NCBI RefSeq assembly: GCF_946481155.1
Contig: NZ_CAMLMK010000008.1
Coordinates: forward strand, 1 to 51,014
Source: an uncultured Flavobacterium sp.
GTDB lineage: Bacteria > Bacteroidota > Bacteroidia > Flavobacteriales > Flavobacteriaceae
Direction: 5' to 3'
Length of the DNA: 51,014 bases
The position numbers were made by a program, and so were the translations under genes. The notes beneath the pieces are model-generated. The model did not search any database, had not been told where the DNA came from, and worked only from the letters and a program-made list of their open reading frames with translations. Positions 25,941 through 34,508 of the stretch are shown piece by piece. Position 1 is the stretch's first letter, and each line of letters starts with the position of its first letter.

Positions 25941-27101
25941 ATGAAAAATGTTTTGATTGTAAATCAGTCTGCCGAACTTTACGGTGCAGATAGGGCAATT
26001 TTGGAATTAATTGAGAACTATCCTGCAGGGTACAATCCTATTGTTGTGCTCCACGAAGAAGGGCCTTTAAAAGTACTCCTGGAAGAAAAAGGGATTCAGG
26101 TAATAAAGACTTCCGTCATAAAAGTAAAAAGAGGCATCCTCAAGCCTTCTTTTTTTATGGGATTACCCTTCGAAGTTATCCGCTCGTTCTCTACTATCCG
26201 GAAAGCGCTTAAAGGCAAAAGAATCGATATAATCCATTCCAACGCGACCTCAGTTTTTATAGGCGCTTTTTACAGTTTTTTTTTCAGAAAAAAGCATCTT
26301 TGGCATGTACATGAGATTATTGAAAAACCGAGAAGAATTGCCCTTATTTATCCAAGAATTGTACATTTTTTTTCAACCAGAGTGGTTTTTAATTCCAATG
26401 CCACGGCAAATCATTTTATAGCAATTTACCCGAAAATAGAAACGAAATCCATAGTAATCCATAATGGACAACAGCGACTGGTCCCCTTTATAACGGAATG
26501 GGAAAAAAAGCAGATCCGAAATGAGATTTTCAAGGCCCCGGAAGGTTCAACCGTAATTACGCTTATTGGCAGAATAAGTCAGATAAAAGGACAGCAGCTG
26601 CTTTTCGAATCTTTCAAAAACTGCTTAAAAAAACACCCGGATATCCATCTTGTTTTCATTGGATCTACTGTAAAAGGAAAGGACAGTTATGGTTTTGAGC
26701 TAAAGCAAAACATTGTAAATTCCAACTTGGCGAACAAGGTGACTTTTGTTGATTTTCAGGAAAACATTTGGCCCTTTTACGATTCCTCAGACATTATTGT
26801 AGTTCCCTCAACCGAACCCGAATCTTTTGGTTTAGTAGCCACGGAAGCGATGCTTTCCAAAAAGCCGGTAGTAGCGGCAAACCATGGTGGTTTAAAAGAA
26901 ATCGTACAGGATAATTTTACCGGATTGCTTTTTGAGCCTAACAATACCGCAGATCTGGAACAAAAATTGAGCTTATTGATCGACTCGCCAAAAACGGGCC
27001 TTGAGATGGGCGAAAAAGGTTTGGAAAGAGTGCGTCAATTTTTTAACACCGCCAAACTGGTAGATTCCTTCAGGAAGGAATATGATGGATTATGTTCTTA
27101 A
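25941..27101 (+). CDS. glycosyltransferase family 4
   Basis: A 386-residue GT-B glycosyltransferase. The N-terminus is NVLIVNQSAELYGADRAILE and the acceptor domain has HSNATSVFIGAFYS. The donor domain has TLIGRISQIKGQQLLFES and PSTEPESFGLVATEAMLSKK, in which the two Glu form the E-x7-E motif of retaining GT4 enzymes, and GLLFEPNN. It follows the oxygenase gene by 6 bases, so the two probably work together. The specific sugar is unknown. Its 3' end overlaps the converging Wzy-like gene by 12 bases. Confidence 0.88.
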   Translation: MKNVLIVNQSAELYGADRAILELIENYPAGYNPIVVLHEEGPLKVLLEEKGIQVIKTSVIKVKRGILKPSFFMGLPFEVIRSFSTIRKALKGKRIDIIHSNATSVFIGAFYSFFFRKKHLWHVHEIIEKPRRIALIYPRIVHFFSTRVVFNSNATANHFIAIYPKIETKSIVIHNGQQRLVPFITEWEKKQIRNEIFKAPEGSTVITLIGRISQIKGQQLLFESFKNCLKKHPDIHLVFIGSTVKGKDSYGFELKQNIVNSNLANKVTFVDFQENIWPFYDSSDIIVVPSTEPESFGLVATEAMLSKKPVVAANHGGLKEIVQDNFTGLLFEPNNTADLEQKLSLLIDSPKTGLEMGEKGLERVRQFFNTAKLVDSFRKEYDGLCS

Positions 27102-28343
27102 ATTCTGATTTTTTTCGAACGAAATTAAACCCCCAAGAATAAAAACAATGGCATCTCTCGGGATATAAATCCCAGTGATTATCAATGAGGTAAACAGATA
27201 AAACAAGCCAATTCCTGAAATGGTTCGCTTTATAAACACCTGATTCTTATTCAAATCTTCCGTATTATAAATTCTCCTGTAAAGCTGGATTAAAAATACA
27301 AACATCAATAGCAATCCGAAAAAACCCGTTTTATAAAGCACAAAGACATATCCGTTGTGCAATCTGGAAATATAACGCATGTCCTCTTCTCCTAATGGCG
27401 CTTTAAATTTTAAATTTACAAGTGAGCCATGCCCTGCCCCTATAACATAGCTTTCAGGATTTTCATTCATTAGGCTAAACGCTCTTTTAGCCTCATACGC
27501 CCGCCAGTGATCCCATAGCTCCTTGTGGTTTTCCCTATCTATTTTCGATTTAAAAATTTCTTCCGGCGCAATTTTTATTTTATACATAAAAGCCTCAATC
27601 CCCTGGGAATTCCTTTCAATTTTTACAGAATAGAGATACGTGTACAACAACCCAATTCCCAAGAGCATAACCCCTACTATTTTCAATGCTTTTGAAGTAA
27701 TTCTTGTGTATCCGGTCATGGACAGCCCAATTAAGAAAAACACAACGAGCATCGTTCGCGAAAAATACATAAAGATGGAAACCAATAATAACAAAAGGAG
27801 CAGCCATCTGTAAACGCTAGCCCTTGCGATTAAAGTCTTTGGTAGGGTTGTCCTAAAATGAAAAAGCAGATAAAATGCCACAATTTCTATAAAATTATCC
27901 AATCCAAAATCGCCCCTTAATTCATGAATGGATTCACCTACCACATCAGCAAAAACAAAAATGCCTATCAAATGAACCAAAGCAGTGGCGATACCCAGGC
28001 AAATAATGGTCTTAAAAAATAACGTAAAATCTTTATGATTTTTAAATAAAAGGTAACCAATCAATAATGCAATTATCGGCTTAAGAAAATAAATGACATC
28101 CTTGATAAAGAAAGACAGCTCATAAGGCTTGGTAATGTATCCTAAAAATCCAATCAGCAATATAATCAGCAATGGGAGAATTGTCGTTATAAAACCATAG
28201 GAAATCCTGTTCTTCCTTGAATTTAAAATCCCCAATAAAAACAAAAACTGAATAGCGAAATTTACTTTATAGGATGATAAATAAATTTCACACAGCAGTA
28301 CAATTGCAAATAAAATTATTGGAATATTTTTTTTTGAAATCAA
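27090..28343 (-). CDS. O-antigen polymerase-like membrane protein (Wzy candidate)
   Basis: A 417-residue polytopic protein with about eleven membrane helices. The extracytoplasmic loop (about 245-320) includes MNENPESYVIGAGHGSLVNL and the RLHNGYVFVLYKTGFFGLLL signature, where His-Asn and Gly mark Wzy/WaaL-type enzymes. FSRTMLVVFFLIGLS in the middle is typical of the family. It is a single gene on the minus strand between two plus-strand blocks, with its own -7 element. With the second such protein at 19.6-21.0 kb, one may polymerise and the other ligate. Sequence divergence and AT-rich composition are usual for wzy. Confidence 0.78.
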   Translation of the reverse strand: MISKKNIPIILFAIVLLCEIYLSSYKVNFAIQFLFLLGILNSRKNRISYGFITTILPLLIILLIGFLGYITKPYELSFFIKDVIYFLKPIIALLIGYLLFKNHKDFTLFFKTIICLGIATALVHLIGIFVFADVVGESIHELRGDFGLDNFIEIVAFYLLFHFRTTLPKTLIARASVYRWLLLLLLLVSIFMYFSRTMLVVFFLIGLSMTGYTRITSKALKIVGVMLLGIGLLYTYLYSVKIERNSQGIEAFMYKIKIAPEEIFKSKIDRENHKELWDHWRAYEAKRAFSLMNENPESYVIGAGHGSLVNLKFKAPLGEEDMRYISRLHNGYVFVLYKTGFFGLLLMFVFLIQLYRRIYNTEDLNKNQVFIKRTISGIGLFYLFTSLIITGIYIPRDAIVFILGGLISFEKNQNLRT

Positions 28344-28362
28344 GTCCTTTTTTTTAGCGATT

Positions 28363-28370
28363 CAAATATA
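28363..28370 (-). promoter_or_regulatory. candidate -7 element for the Wzy-like gene
   Basis: The minus strand reads TATATTTG, exact to TAnnTTTG, giving a leader of about 14 bases. It is divergent from the equal element used by the colitose operon 54 bases away. Confidence 0.42.
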
Positions 28371-28423
28371 GTCCAATTTATGAAAATATGGCGCTAAAGG
28401 TTATGGTTTTACTTTTTAAGATA

Positions 28424-28431
28424 TATATTTG
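28424..28431 (+). promoter_or_regulatory. candidate -7 element of the gmd-colC-colD operon
   Basis: TATATTTG is an exact -7 match with a leader of about 17 bases to the gmd ATG. A weak TTATGG lies 17 bases upstream. Its location rules against the in-frame ATG at 28388 as the gmd start. Confidence 0.45.
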
Positions 28432-28453
28432 TAATTACTTAATCAAAAGCCAA

Positions 28454-29539
28454 ATGAAAAAAGCCTTAATAACAGGTATAAACGGACAGGACGGTTCTTA
28501 TTTAGCCGAATTATTAATAGAAAAAGGTTATGAAGTTCATGGTATTATTCGAAGAAGCTCAACATTTAATACCGAGAGAATTGAACATTTATACATAGAA
28601 TCGTTATTGCGCGATTTACACAAAGACAAAAAGATTAAGCTCCATTACGGAGATATGACGGATTCCACCAACCTTATCCGATTGGTTCAACAGATTCAGC
28701 CGGACGAGATTTATAATTTAGCGGCACAATCCCATGTAAAAGTATCCTTTGACATGCCGGAATATACCGCAGAGACCGATGCGATAGGAACCTTACGTTT
28801 ATTGGAGGCCATACGCATCTGCGGGCTGGATCAAAAAACAAAAATATATCAGGCCTCCTCTTCAGAATTGTATGGGAAAGTACAGGAAATCCCCCAAAAG
28901 GAAACCACTCCTTTCTACCCGCGTTCACCTTACGGAGTTGCCAAGCTGTACGCTTTTTGGATAAGTAAAAATTATAGGGAATCTTATAATATATTTGCTG
29001 TAAACGGAATTTTGTTTAATCACGAATCCGAACGTAGAGGAGAAACTTTCGTAACCCGAAAAATAACCTTGTCTGCCTCAAGAATCAAACATGGTATTCA
29101 GGAAAAATTATATTTAGGAAACCTCGATGCGCTTCGGGATTGGGGCTATGCAAAAGATTATGTGGAATGCATGTGGCTGATGCTCCAGCAGGAAAAACCA
29201 GAAGATTACGTAATTGCCACCGGTGTGCAGTATTCCGTACGCTATTTTTGTGAATTGGCTTTCAGGGAAGCAGGAATCGAATTGGAATGGCAGGGTGAAA
29301 ATGAAAATGAAGTGGGTATCTGTAAAGAAACGGGAACTGTTTTAATAGAAGTGGATCCAAACTACTATCGCCCGGCGGAAGTAGAAAGTTTATTGGGCGA
29401 CCCGACCAAAGCAAAAACCGAATTAGGATGGGATCCTAACCGTACCTCTATTGAAGAATTGGTTCATATTATGATGCAGCACGATTTGGGGTACGTCCTA
29501 CGATTTAAAGATCGGGACACTTTAAAACTTTACGAATAA
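28454..29539 (+). CDS. gmd: GDP-mannose 4,6-dehydratase
   Basis: A 361-residue SDR enzyme converting GDP-D-mannose to GDP-4-keto-6-deoxymannose. It has [18 protein letters not shown] (NADP binding), [19 protein letters not shown], the [10 protein letters not shown] catalytic Tyr/Lys, [20 protein letters not shown] and [17 protein letters not shown], all strongly conserved in Gmd. The frame extends 22 codons upstream, but [11 protein letters not shown] is the family start and the extension covers the promoter. It heads an operon with a colC-like reductase and colD, so its product most likely feeds GDP-colitose. GDP-fucose is the alternative fate. GDP-mannose supply genes are not in the window. 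Confidence 0.95.
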   Translation: MKKALITGINGQDGSYLAELLIEKGYEVHGIIRRSSTFNTERIEHLYIESLLRDLHKDKKIKLHYGDMTDSTNLIRLVQQIQPDEIYNLAAQSHVKVSFDMPEYTAETDAIGTLRLLEAIRICGLDQKTKIYQASSSELYGKVQEIPQKETTPFYPRSPYGVAKLYAFWISKNYRESYNIFAVNGILFNHESERRGETFVTRKITLSASRIKHGIQEKLYLGNLDALRDWGYAKDYVECMWLMLQQEKPEDYVIATGVQYSVRYFCELAFREAGIELEWQGENENEVGICKETGTVLIEVDPNYYRPAEVESLLGDPTKAKTELGWDPNRTSIEELVHIMMQHDLGYVLRFKDRDTLKLYE

Positions 29540-29550
29540 AATTCCCAATC

Positions 29551-30477
29551 ATGACAATTCTTGTAACGGGTGGAACCGGAATGGTAGGGCGAAATATTGT
29601 CGAACATCCCAATGCGGCAAATTATACGCTGCTTACACCTTCCAGCAAAGAACTTGATCTTCGCGATTATATCGCTGTAGACGCTTATGTCCAGAAAAAC
29701 AAACCGGATTTAATTATCCACGCTGCCGGATTAGTCGGCGGGATTCACGCTAATATGGCACGCCCTGTAGATTTTTTGGTGAACAATCTCGATATGGGAC
29801 GTAATATCATAATGGCAGCCAAAAACAATGGCGTTAAGCATTTTATGAATATGGCAAGTTCCTGTATGTATCCCAGAAATGCCAAAAACCCATTGCAGGA
29901 AGAGTTAATTCTTCAAGGAGAACTGGAACCCACTAATGAAGGATATGCCATTGCCAAAGTGGTTGCAACCCGATTGTGTGAGTATATTTCCAAAGAAGAC
30001 CCAACTTTGCAATATAAAACGGTTATTCCATGCAATTTATACGGAAAATACGATAAGTTTTCCCCGGAACATTCTCATATGGTTCCAGCGGTGATCAACA
30101 AAATATATGAGGCTAAGAAAAGCAACACCCCTGAAATTGAAATTTGGGGAGATGGGTTGGTCAGACGGGAATTCATGTATGCCGGAGACCTGGCTGATTT
30201 TGTGTTTTATGCCATACCCCTTTTCGATGCCATGCCTCAAAATCTTAATGTAGGATTAGGGTTCGATTATACCATAAATGAATATTATGAGACTATTGCC
30301 AAGGTCATGGACTGTAACTGTACTTTTGTACACGATATATCAAAACCCGTGGGCATGAAACAAAAATTAATTGACGATACCAAACTCAAACAGTTTGGAT
30401 GGAGACATAAAACTTCCCTGGAAGACGGCATTAAAAAAACAGTAGACTATTTTAAAACATCGGTTTTACATGATTAA
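29551..30477 (+). CDS. colC: GDP-L-colitose synthase (ColC), GDP-fucose-synthase-like epimerase/reductase
   Basis: A 308-residue SDR enzyme of the GDP-L-fucose synthase family. It has VTGGTGMVGRNIV, AAGLVGGIHANMARP, MASSCMYPRNAKNP and NEGYAIAKVV, where Tyr132 and Lys136 form the catalytic pair. ColC is a close homologue of fucose synthase that epimerises C5 and reduces C4 of GDP-4-keto-3,6-dideoxymannose. Since colD follows with an 8-base overlap, colC is the more likely role. If ColD were inactive or separately expressed, GDP-L-fucose would be the product. Family assignment is very sure; the choice between ColC and Fcl is inferred from context. Confidence 0.8.
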   Translation: MTILVTGGTGMVGRNIVEHPNAANYTLLTPSSKELDLRDYIAVDAYVQKNKPDLIIHAAGLVGGIHANMARPVDFLVNNLDMGRNIIMAAKNNGVKHFMNMASSCMYPRNAKNPLQEELILQGELEPTNEGYAIAKVVATRLCEYISKEDPTLQYKTVIPCNLYGKYDKFSPEHSHMVPAVINKIYEAKKSNTPEIEIWGDGLVRREFMYAGDLADFVFYAIPLFDAMPQNLNVGLGFDYTINEYYETIAKVMDCNCTFVHDISKPVGMKQKLIDDTKLKQFGWRHKTSLEDGIKKTVDYFKTSVLHD

Positions 30478-31633
30478 ATATCCATTAGCATCCTCAACCT
30501 GGGATGACAGAGAAATAGAAGCTATCAATGGTGTCATTGCAAAAGACATGTACACTATGGGTGAAGGTGTCAAGCAATTCGAAGACGATTTTGCAAAATT
30601 TGTAAATTCCAAATACTGCGTGATGGTCAATTCCGGATCATCGGCCAATTTAATTGCTGTTGCCGCAATGTTTTACACCAAAAATCCAAAACTGAAACGT
30701 GGCGACGAAGTAATCGTTCCTGCAGTTTCATGGTCCACCACCTATTACCCTTTATATCAATACGGCCTTAAGCTAAAATTTGTGGATGTCGATCTGCATA
30801 CGCTGAATTTCGATTTAAACCAACTCAAAAATGCCGTTACCGATGCTACCAAAATGATCTTAGCGGTTAACTTGCTGGGAAACCCAAATGATTTTAATGC
30901 CATAAGGGACATTATCGGCGACCGTGATATTATTCTAATGGAGGACAACTGCGAATCCATGGGAGCAGAATACAAGGAAAAACAAACCGGAACATTTGGT
31001 TTGGTCGGGACATTTTCTACTTTCTTTTCACATCACATGGCCACTATGGAAGGCGGATTAATCGTTACAGATGATCTGGAAATGTACCATGTAATGGTTT
31101 GCTTGAGGGCACACGGATGGACCCGACACCTGCCAAAAGAAAATCTAATTTCAAATAAAAGCGACAATTCGTTTGAGGAATCCTTTCGTTTTCTTTTGCC
31201 TGGCTATAATGTACGTCCCGTGGAAATGAGCGGTGTTATCGGTACAGAACAGCTAAAAAAACTTCCCGGGTTTCTGGATCAGAGAAGAAAAAATGCGGCG
31301 CTTTTCTCTTCCCTGTTTGAAAACCACAAGGACTTTTACATTCAAAAAGACATCGACAACAGCAGCTGGTTTGGTTTCAGTTTAATCATTAAGCCGGAAT
31401 CGAAACGCAACCGTTTCGATATTGTAAAGAAACTGGAAGAGAACCAAATCGATTGCCGCCCTATTGTTACCGGCGATTTTACAAAAAATGAAGTGCTGAA
31501 ATATTTTGACTATGAAATATTCGGCGAAATGAAAAATGCACATTACCTGGACCAGAAGGGCTTTTTCGTGGGTAATCATCAGATTGACCTCACAGAACAG
31601 ATTAAGCACCTATACTCCGTTTTATCTGAATAA
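30470..31633 (+). CDS. colD: GDP-4-keto-6-deoxy-D-mannose 3-dehydratase (ColD)
   Basis: A 387-residue PLP enzyme of the DegT/aminotransferase fold. The usual PLP-binding lysine is replaced: FSHHMATMEGG places His188 where ordinary family members have Lys (compare FHETKNIISGEGG in the WecE homologue here). This His is the hallmark of ColD, which uses PLP and glutamate to remove the C3 hydroxyl. The segments LRAHGWTRHLPKENL and LLPGYNVRPVEMSGVIGTEQ also agree with enterobacterial ColD as I recall it. The length of 387 is close to ColD's usual size. Overlap with colC and the gmd context define a GDP-L-colitose operon. Confidence 0.9.
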   Translation: MIKYPLASSTWDDREIEAINGVIAKDMYTMGEGVKQFEDDFAKFVNSKYCVMVNSGSSANLIAVAAMFYTKNPKLKRGDEVIVPAVSWSTTYYPLYQYGLKLKFVDVDLHTLNFDLNQLKNAVTDATKMILAVNLLGNPNDFNAIRDIIGDRDIILMEDNCESMGAEYKEKQTGTFGLVGTFSTFFSHHMATMEGGLIVTDDLEMYHVMVCLRAHGWTRHLPKENLISNKSDNSFEESFRFLLPGYNVRPVEMSGVIGTEQLKKLPGFLDQRRKNAALFSSLFENHKDFYIQKDIDNSSWFGFSLIIKPESKRNRFDIVKKLEENQIDCRPIVTGDFTKNEVLKYFDYEIFGEMKNAHYLDQKGFFVGNHQIDLTEQIKHLYSVLSE

Positions 31634-31647
31634 AAAAACACAGCATC

Positions 31648-32952
31648 TTGACTATCTTAGGATTAATAAATAACCAAATCTTTTTAAGCGCCTTTTACAA
31701 AGGCGCTACTGGTGTTTTTATTTTCCTGACCGTTTCGTTACTGATTTCTTTTTTGGGCGATACCTCCTATGGGGTTTGGGTTTTGGTGTTTTCCATGTTT
31801 CAATGGTCCCTGTTTTTTGACTTTGGGATAACAAATGTTCTAAAGTCGAAAATACCCGAGTTCACTGTGAGAAAAGTGCCGGAAAAAATAAACACTTACA
31901 TTTCGGTCTCCTACATCCTGACGTTTTTTCTGGCCGTATCCATCTTTCTGGTTTTTTTCCTGTTTGTTAAGAATATGGGAATGGCTGCCTTTTTTAATAT
32001 CAGATTGCCAGAGCCATTCCTTTTCAGGCTCTTCATGATCAACGGGATTTTTTTCTGCATTAATATTGTTTTCTCGGTAAACAAATCCCTTTTCGTAGGC
32101 GTTCATAAAAATCATCTTTCTGAGCAGGCTGCTATGGTTTCGCAGGTTCTATTTCTGGTTGTTTTGGCCATTGTCTTCCTTTTCCTGAAAGAGGAAAGTC
32201 AAACTGAAAAAATGTTGTGGGTTACCTATATAAATGGTTCGGTCACCCTTTTTGTAAATGGGTTTTATACCTTTTTATTCTTTAGAAAACACGCTTACAC
32301 CCTTACGGTAATAAACACCGCCGAATTTAAGAGCACTTCGAGGGAAATAATTACAATGGGCTTGCGGTTCATGATTATACAGGTGTTTATGGTGATCATC
32401 TTCTTTTCAGATCCTTATCTGATTTCTCATTATCTAAATCCGGAAGATGTTTCCAGATATGATGTTATTACCAAGCTTTTTCAATTTCCGCTGATGGTTA
32501 TTCTCTCTGGATTATCGTCTATGTGGCCGATGTTTGCAAAACATTATCACGAAAAGGATTATGGATGGATTAAGAAATCTTTTTCTAAATTCCACAGCAT
32601 TATGATACTAATTTTAATAGCCATCGTGATATTAGGTCTACTCAGCAATACCATCATTTCACTTTGGATTGGAAAAGAAAATTATATCGCAAATACTATT
32701 GTTTATTCCATCGTAATGATGACATTCTTAAGAGTCTTTTTCACTTTTTACGCCAATTTTTTTAATGGGATCGGCAAGCTAAAAAGCCAGATATACCTTA
32801 TGGGTGGTGGTGCCTTGCTTAAAATTCCGTTGACCATATATTTATTAAAGAATAATTTTGGTATCGCCTCTGTCTTATTGATCACGTCCTTGTTTCTGCT
32901 CATTTGGTCAATAGTGTTATTTTTACAAACTAAATCAATAATCAATGATTGA
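31648..32952 (+). CDS. wzx: oligosaccharide flippase, Wzx family
   Basis: A 434-residue protein with about twelve membrane helices. The N-terminus FYKGATGVFIFLTVSLLISF and DTSYGVWVLVFSMFQW, and the mid-region YDVITKLFQFPLMVILSGLSSMWPMFAKH, fit the polysaccharide flippase (MOP) fold. These proteins move undecaprenyl-linked repeat units to the periplasm. No ATG precedes the first helix after the upstream stop, so a TTG start is used. It is 14 bases after colD and overlaps the next transferase gene by 8 bases. It is the only clear Wzx in the window. Confidence 0.85.
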   Translation: MTILGLINNQIFLSAFYKGATGVFIFLTVSLLISFLGDTSYGVWVLVFSMFQWSLFFDFGITNVLKSKIPEFTVRKVPEKINTYISVSYILTFFLAVSIFLVFFLFVKNMGMAAFFNIRLPEPFLFRLFMINGIFFCINIVFSVNKSLFVGVHKNHLSEQAAMVSQVLFLVVLAIVFLFLKEESQTEKMLWVTYINGSVTLFVNGFYTFLFFRKHAYTLTVINTAEFKSTSREIITMGLRFMIIQVFMVIIFFSDPYLISHYLNPEDVSRYDVITKLFQFPLMVILSGLSSMWPMFAKHYHEKDYGWIKKSFSKFHSIMILILIAIVILGLLSNTIISLWIGKENYIANTIVYSIVMMTFLRVFFTFYANFFNGIGKLKSQIYLMGGGALLKIPLTIYLLKNNFGIASVLLITSLFLLIWSIVLFLQTKSIIND

Positions 32953-33712
32953 TAAACGCCCTTTCTTCAGCATTATTACTGCAACCTATAATAGCGAAAA
33001 AACCTTAAGAGAATGTATAGAGTCTGTATTGAAGCAGGACTTCAGAGATTTTGAATTTATTCTTATTGATGGGCTGTCTTCAGATGGAACGGTAGCTATA
33101 CTAAAAGCGTATGAAGAAATATTTGAATCGCAGGCTATCCCTTTTAAATGGATAAGCGAGAGAGACAATGGCATTTATGACGCGTGGAATAAAGGAGTTA
33201 AACTTGCTCAAGGCGAGTGGATTAGCTTTTTAGGCTCCGACGACGAATATAAGGATGGCGCCCTGAAACTCTATTTTGATGCTATTGAGAATGACAATCG
33301 TTTCAACTACATTTCATCAAAAATCGATCTTATTGATAAAAACGACAAAAAGATCCGGACTGTAGGTGTTGCCTTCGATCCCATCTCGATAACTAAAAAA
33401 ATGTCCATCGCCCAGGTTGGCTCTTTTCACCATAAAAGCCTTTTCGAAAAAATTGGTTTATTCAACACCAAATATAGAATTGCAGGGGATTATGATTTCT
33501 ATTTAAGAGGGCGAAATACTCTCAACGCCGGTTTTATAGATTCCATTACGGTTAAAATGAGAGATGGAGGAGCCAGTTATCAGGTTTATAAAGCACTGAA
33601 AGAAGGCGCTGACATTAAGATCAATTTAAACGCGGCTTCAAGGCCGGCGGCGCTTTACGAGCTGTATTTGTCTTATGTAAAGTGTTATATTAAGAAGATT
33701 TTCAGAATATAA
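32945..33712 (+). CDS. glycosyltransferase family 2
   Basis: A 255-residue GT-A enzyme. It has FFSIITATYNSEKTLRECIE, LIDGLSSDGTVAIL, the SERDNGIYDAWNKGVKLAQG segment and FLGSDDE, an SDD metal-binding motif. A C-terminal NTKYRIAGDYDFYLR stretch is typical of this group. It overlaps wzx by 8 bases and ends the gmd-colC-colD-wzx operon before a strong terminator. It may transfer colitose, but that is position-based inference; GDP-colitose transferases of other families are known. Confidence 0.88.
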   Translation: MIDKRPFFSIITATYNSEKTLRECIESVLKQDFRDFEFILIDGLSSDGTVAILKAYEEIFESQAIPFKWISERDNGIYDAWNKGVKLAQGEWISFLGSDDEYKDGALKLYFDAIENDNRFNYISSKIDLIDKNDKKIRTVGVAFDPISITKKMSIAQVGSFHHKSLFEKIGLFNTKYRIAGDYDFYLRGRNTLNAGFIDSITVKMRDGGASYQVYKALKEGADIKINLNAASRPAALYELYLSYVKCYIKKIFRI

Positions 33713-33716
33713 ATTA

Positions 33717-33758
33717 GGATAAAAAAAAGAGAGCTTGTTGGCTCTCTTTTTTTTATCC
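33717..33758. terminator. bidirectional rho-independent terminator
   Basis: An 18-bp perfect stem (GGAT, eight A, GAGAGC paired with its complement) and a 6-base loop TTGTTG. It lies between the end of the colitose operon and a converging lipoprotein gene. Confidence 0.92.
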
Positions 33759-33769
33759 TTGAAAATAAC

Positions 33770-34336
33770 TTATTTCTTTGTTATTTCGTCTATTCTGTTT
33801 TTCAAAGCTTCTTGTGAAGGATAAAAGGAAGGTGGCGCATATTTTACGCCTTCTTTCAACAATGGCTTGAATACAACATTTTCTTTATCCAAGATCGTAA
33901 CTGTCTCTAAATTTGGTCCAAAATAATCGAAGAAGTGAACTCCAAGCGCTTCAAACGTTTTTCCAAAATAGGTCATTCTAAAAGCTTTTACCTGAATGCT
34001 CTCTTCTTGCTGATCTGTATTAAAATCTATTCTTAATTGAGTAGGAATTACATCGTCAGGCAGGTTAAAAGTCACTGGCTGGCTATTTGGGCTTCCCTTT
34101 ACATCAACCCAGATGGATTTTTCTTCCGGGAAATTAATTGATCCGTCTTCTGTGTAGTACAAATGAAACTTGTCGTCTTTTTTCGAAACCACATCAAAAA
34201 TTACTTTAAATGCATTTGGGTCAACTTTTTCAACAACTTCAACCGGTTTAACTTCTTCTTTCTTTGCTTCCTCTTTTTTACAAGAGATGAAAGCTAGTGA
34301 TAAAAATAAACTTGTAAGAATTACTTTTGTTTTCAT
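33770..34336 (-). CDS. hypothetical lipoprotein
   Basis: A 188-residue protein with a lipoprotein signal peptide (LAFISCKK, Cys20), then a Lys/Glu-rich linker to about residue 42. A beta-rich domain follows with FKVIFDVVSKKDDKFHLYYT and PVTFNLPDDVIPTQLRIDFN. This last stretch resembles a jelly-roll carbohydrate-interaction or membrane-protein accessory domain, but I do not recognise a named family. It lies downstream of an FkbM gene with a 170-base gap and is bounded by a terminator on its 3' side. Similar domains in polysaccharide loci may stabilise export; this is a guess. Confidence 0.65.
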   Translation of the reverse strand: MKTKVILTSLFLSLAFISCKKEEAKKEEVKPVEVVEKVDPNAFKVIFDVVSKKDDKFHLYYTEDGSINFPEEKSIWVDVKGSPNSQPVTFNLPDDVIPTQLRIDFNTDQQEESIQVKAFRMTYFGKTFEALGVHFFDYFGPNLETVTILDKENVVFKPLLKEGVKYAPPSFYPSQEALKNRIDEITKK

Positions 34337-34353
34337 TTCGTGATATTTTTTTG

Positions 34354-34361
34354 CAAAATTA
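34354..34361 (-). promoter_or_regulatory. candidate -7 element for the lipoprotein gene
   Basis: The minus strand reads TAATTTTG, matching TAnnTTTG, about 18 bases before the ATG. No clear -33 TTG. Confidence 0.35.
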
Positions 34362-34508
34362 TATATTTATTTTTATTATGGATAATAACTTGACTTTATT
34401 TTTATAGTTCAAACATCAAATACCCGCTTAAAAAGTGTTTTTTTGAAATTTCTTTTCCTTATTTCCAATTTTCAGCAACAAGGTCTTCTATAAATTCCCA
34501 CAGCACGC

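Noticed and set aside
28388..28453. Longer start for gmd
   Set aside because: The extra 22 codons contain an exact -7 element and precede the family-standard [14 protein letters not shown].
29551..31633. GDP-L-fucose or GDP-perosamine as the product
   Set aside because: The DegT protein has His rather than Lys at the PLP site, which excludes a perosamine transaminase and favours ColD; fucose remains only a fallback.
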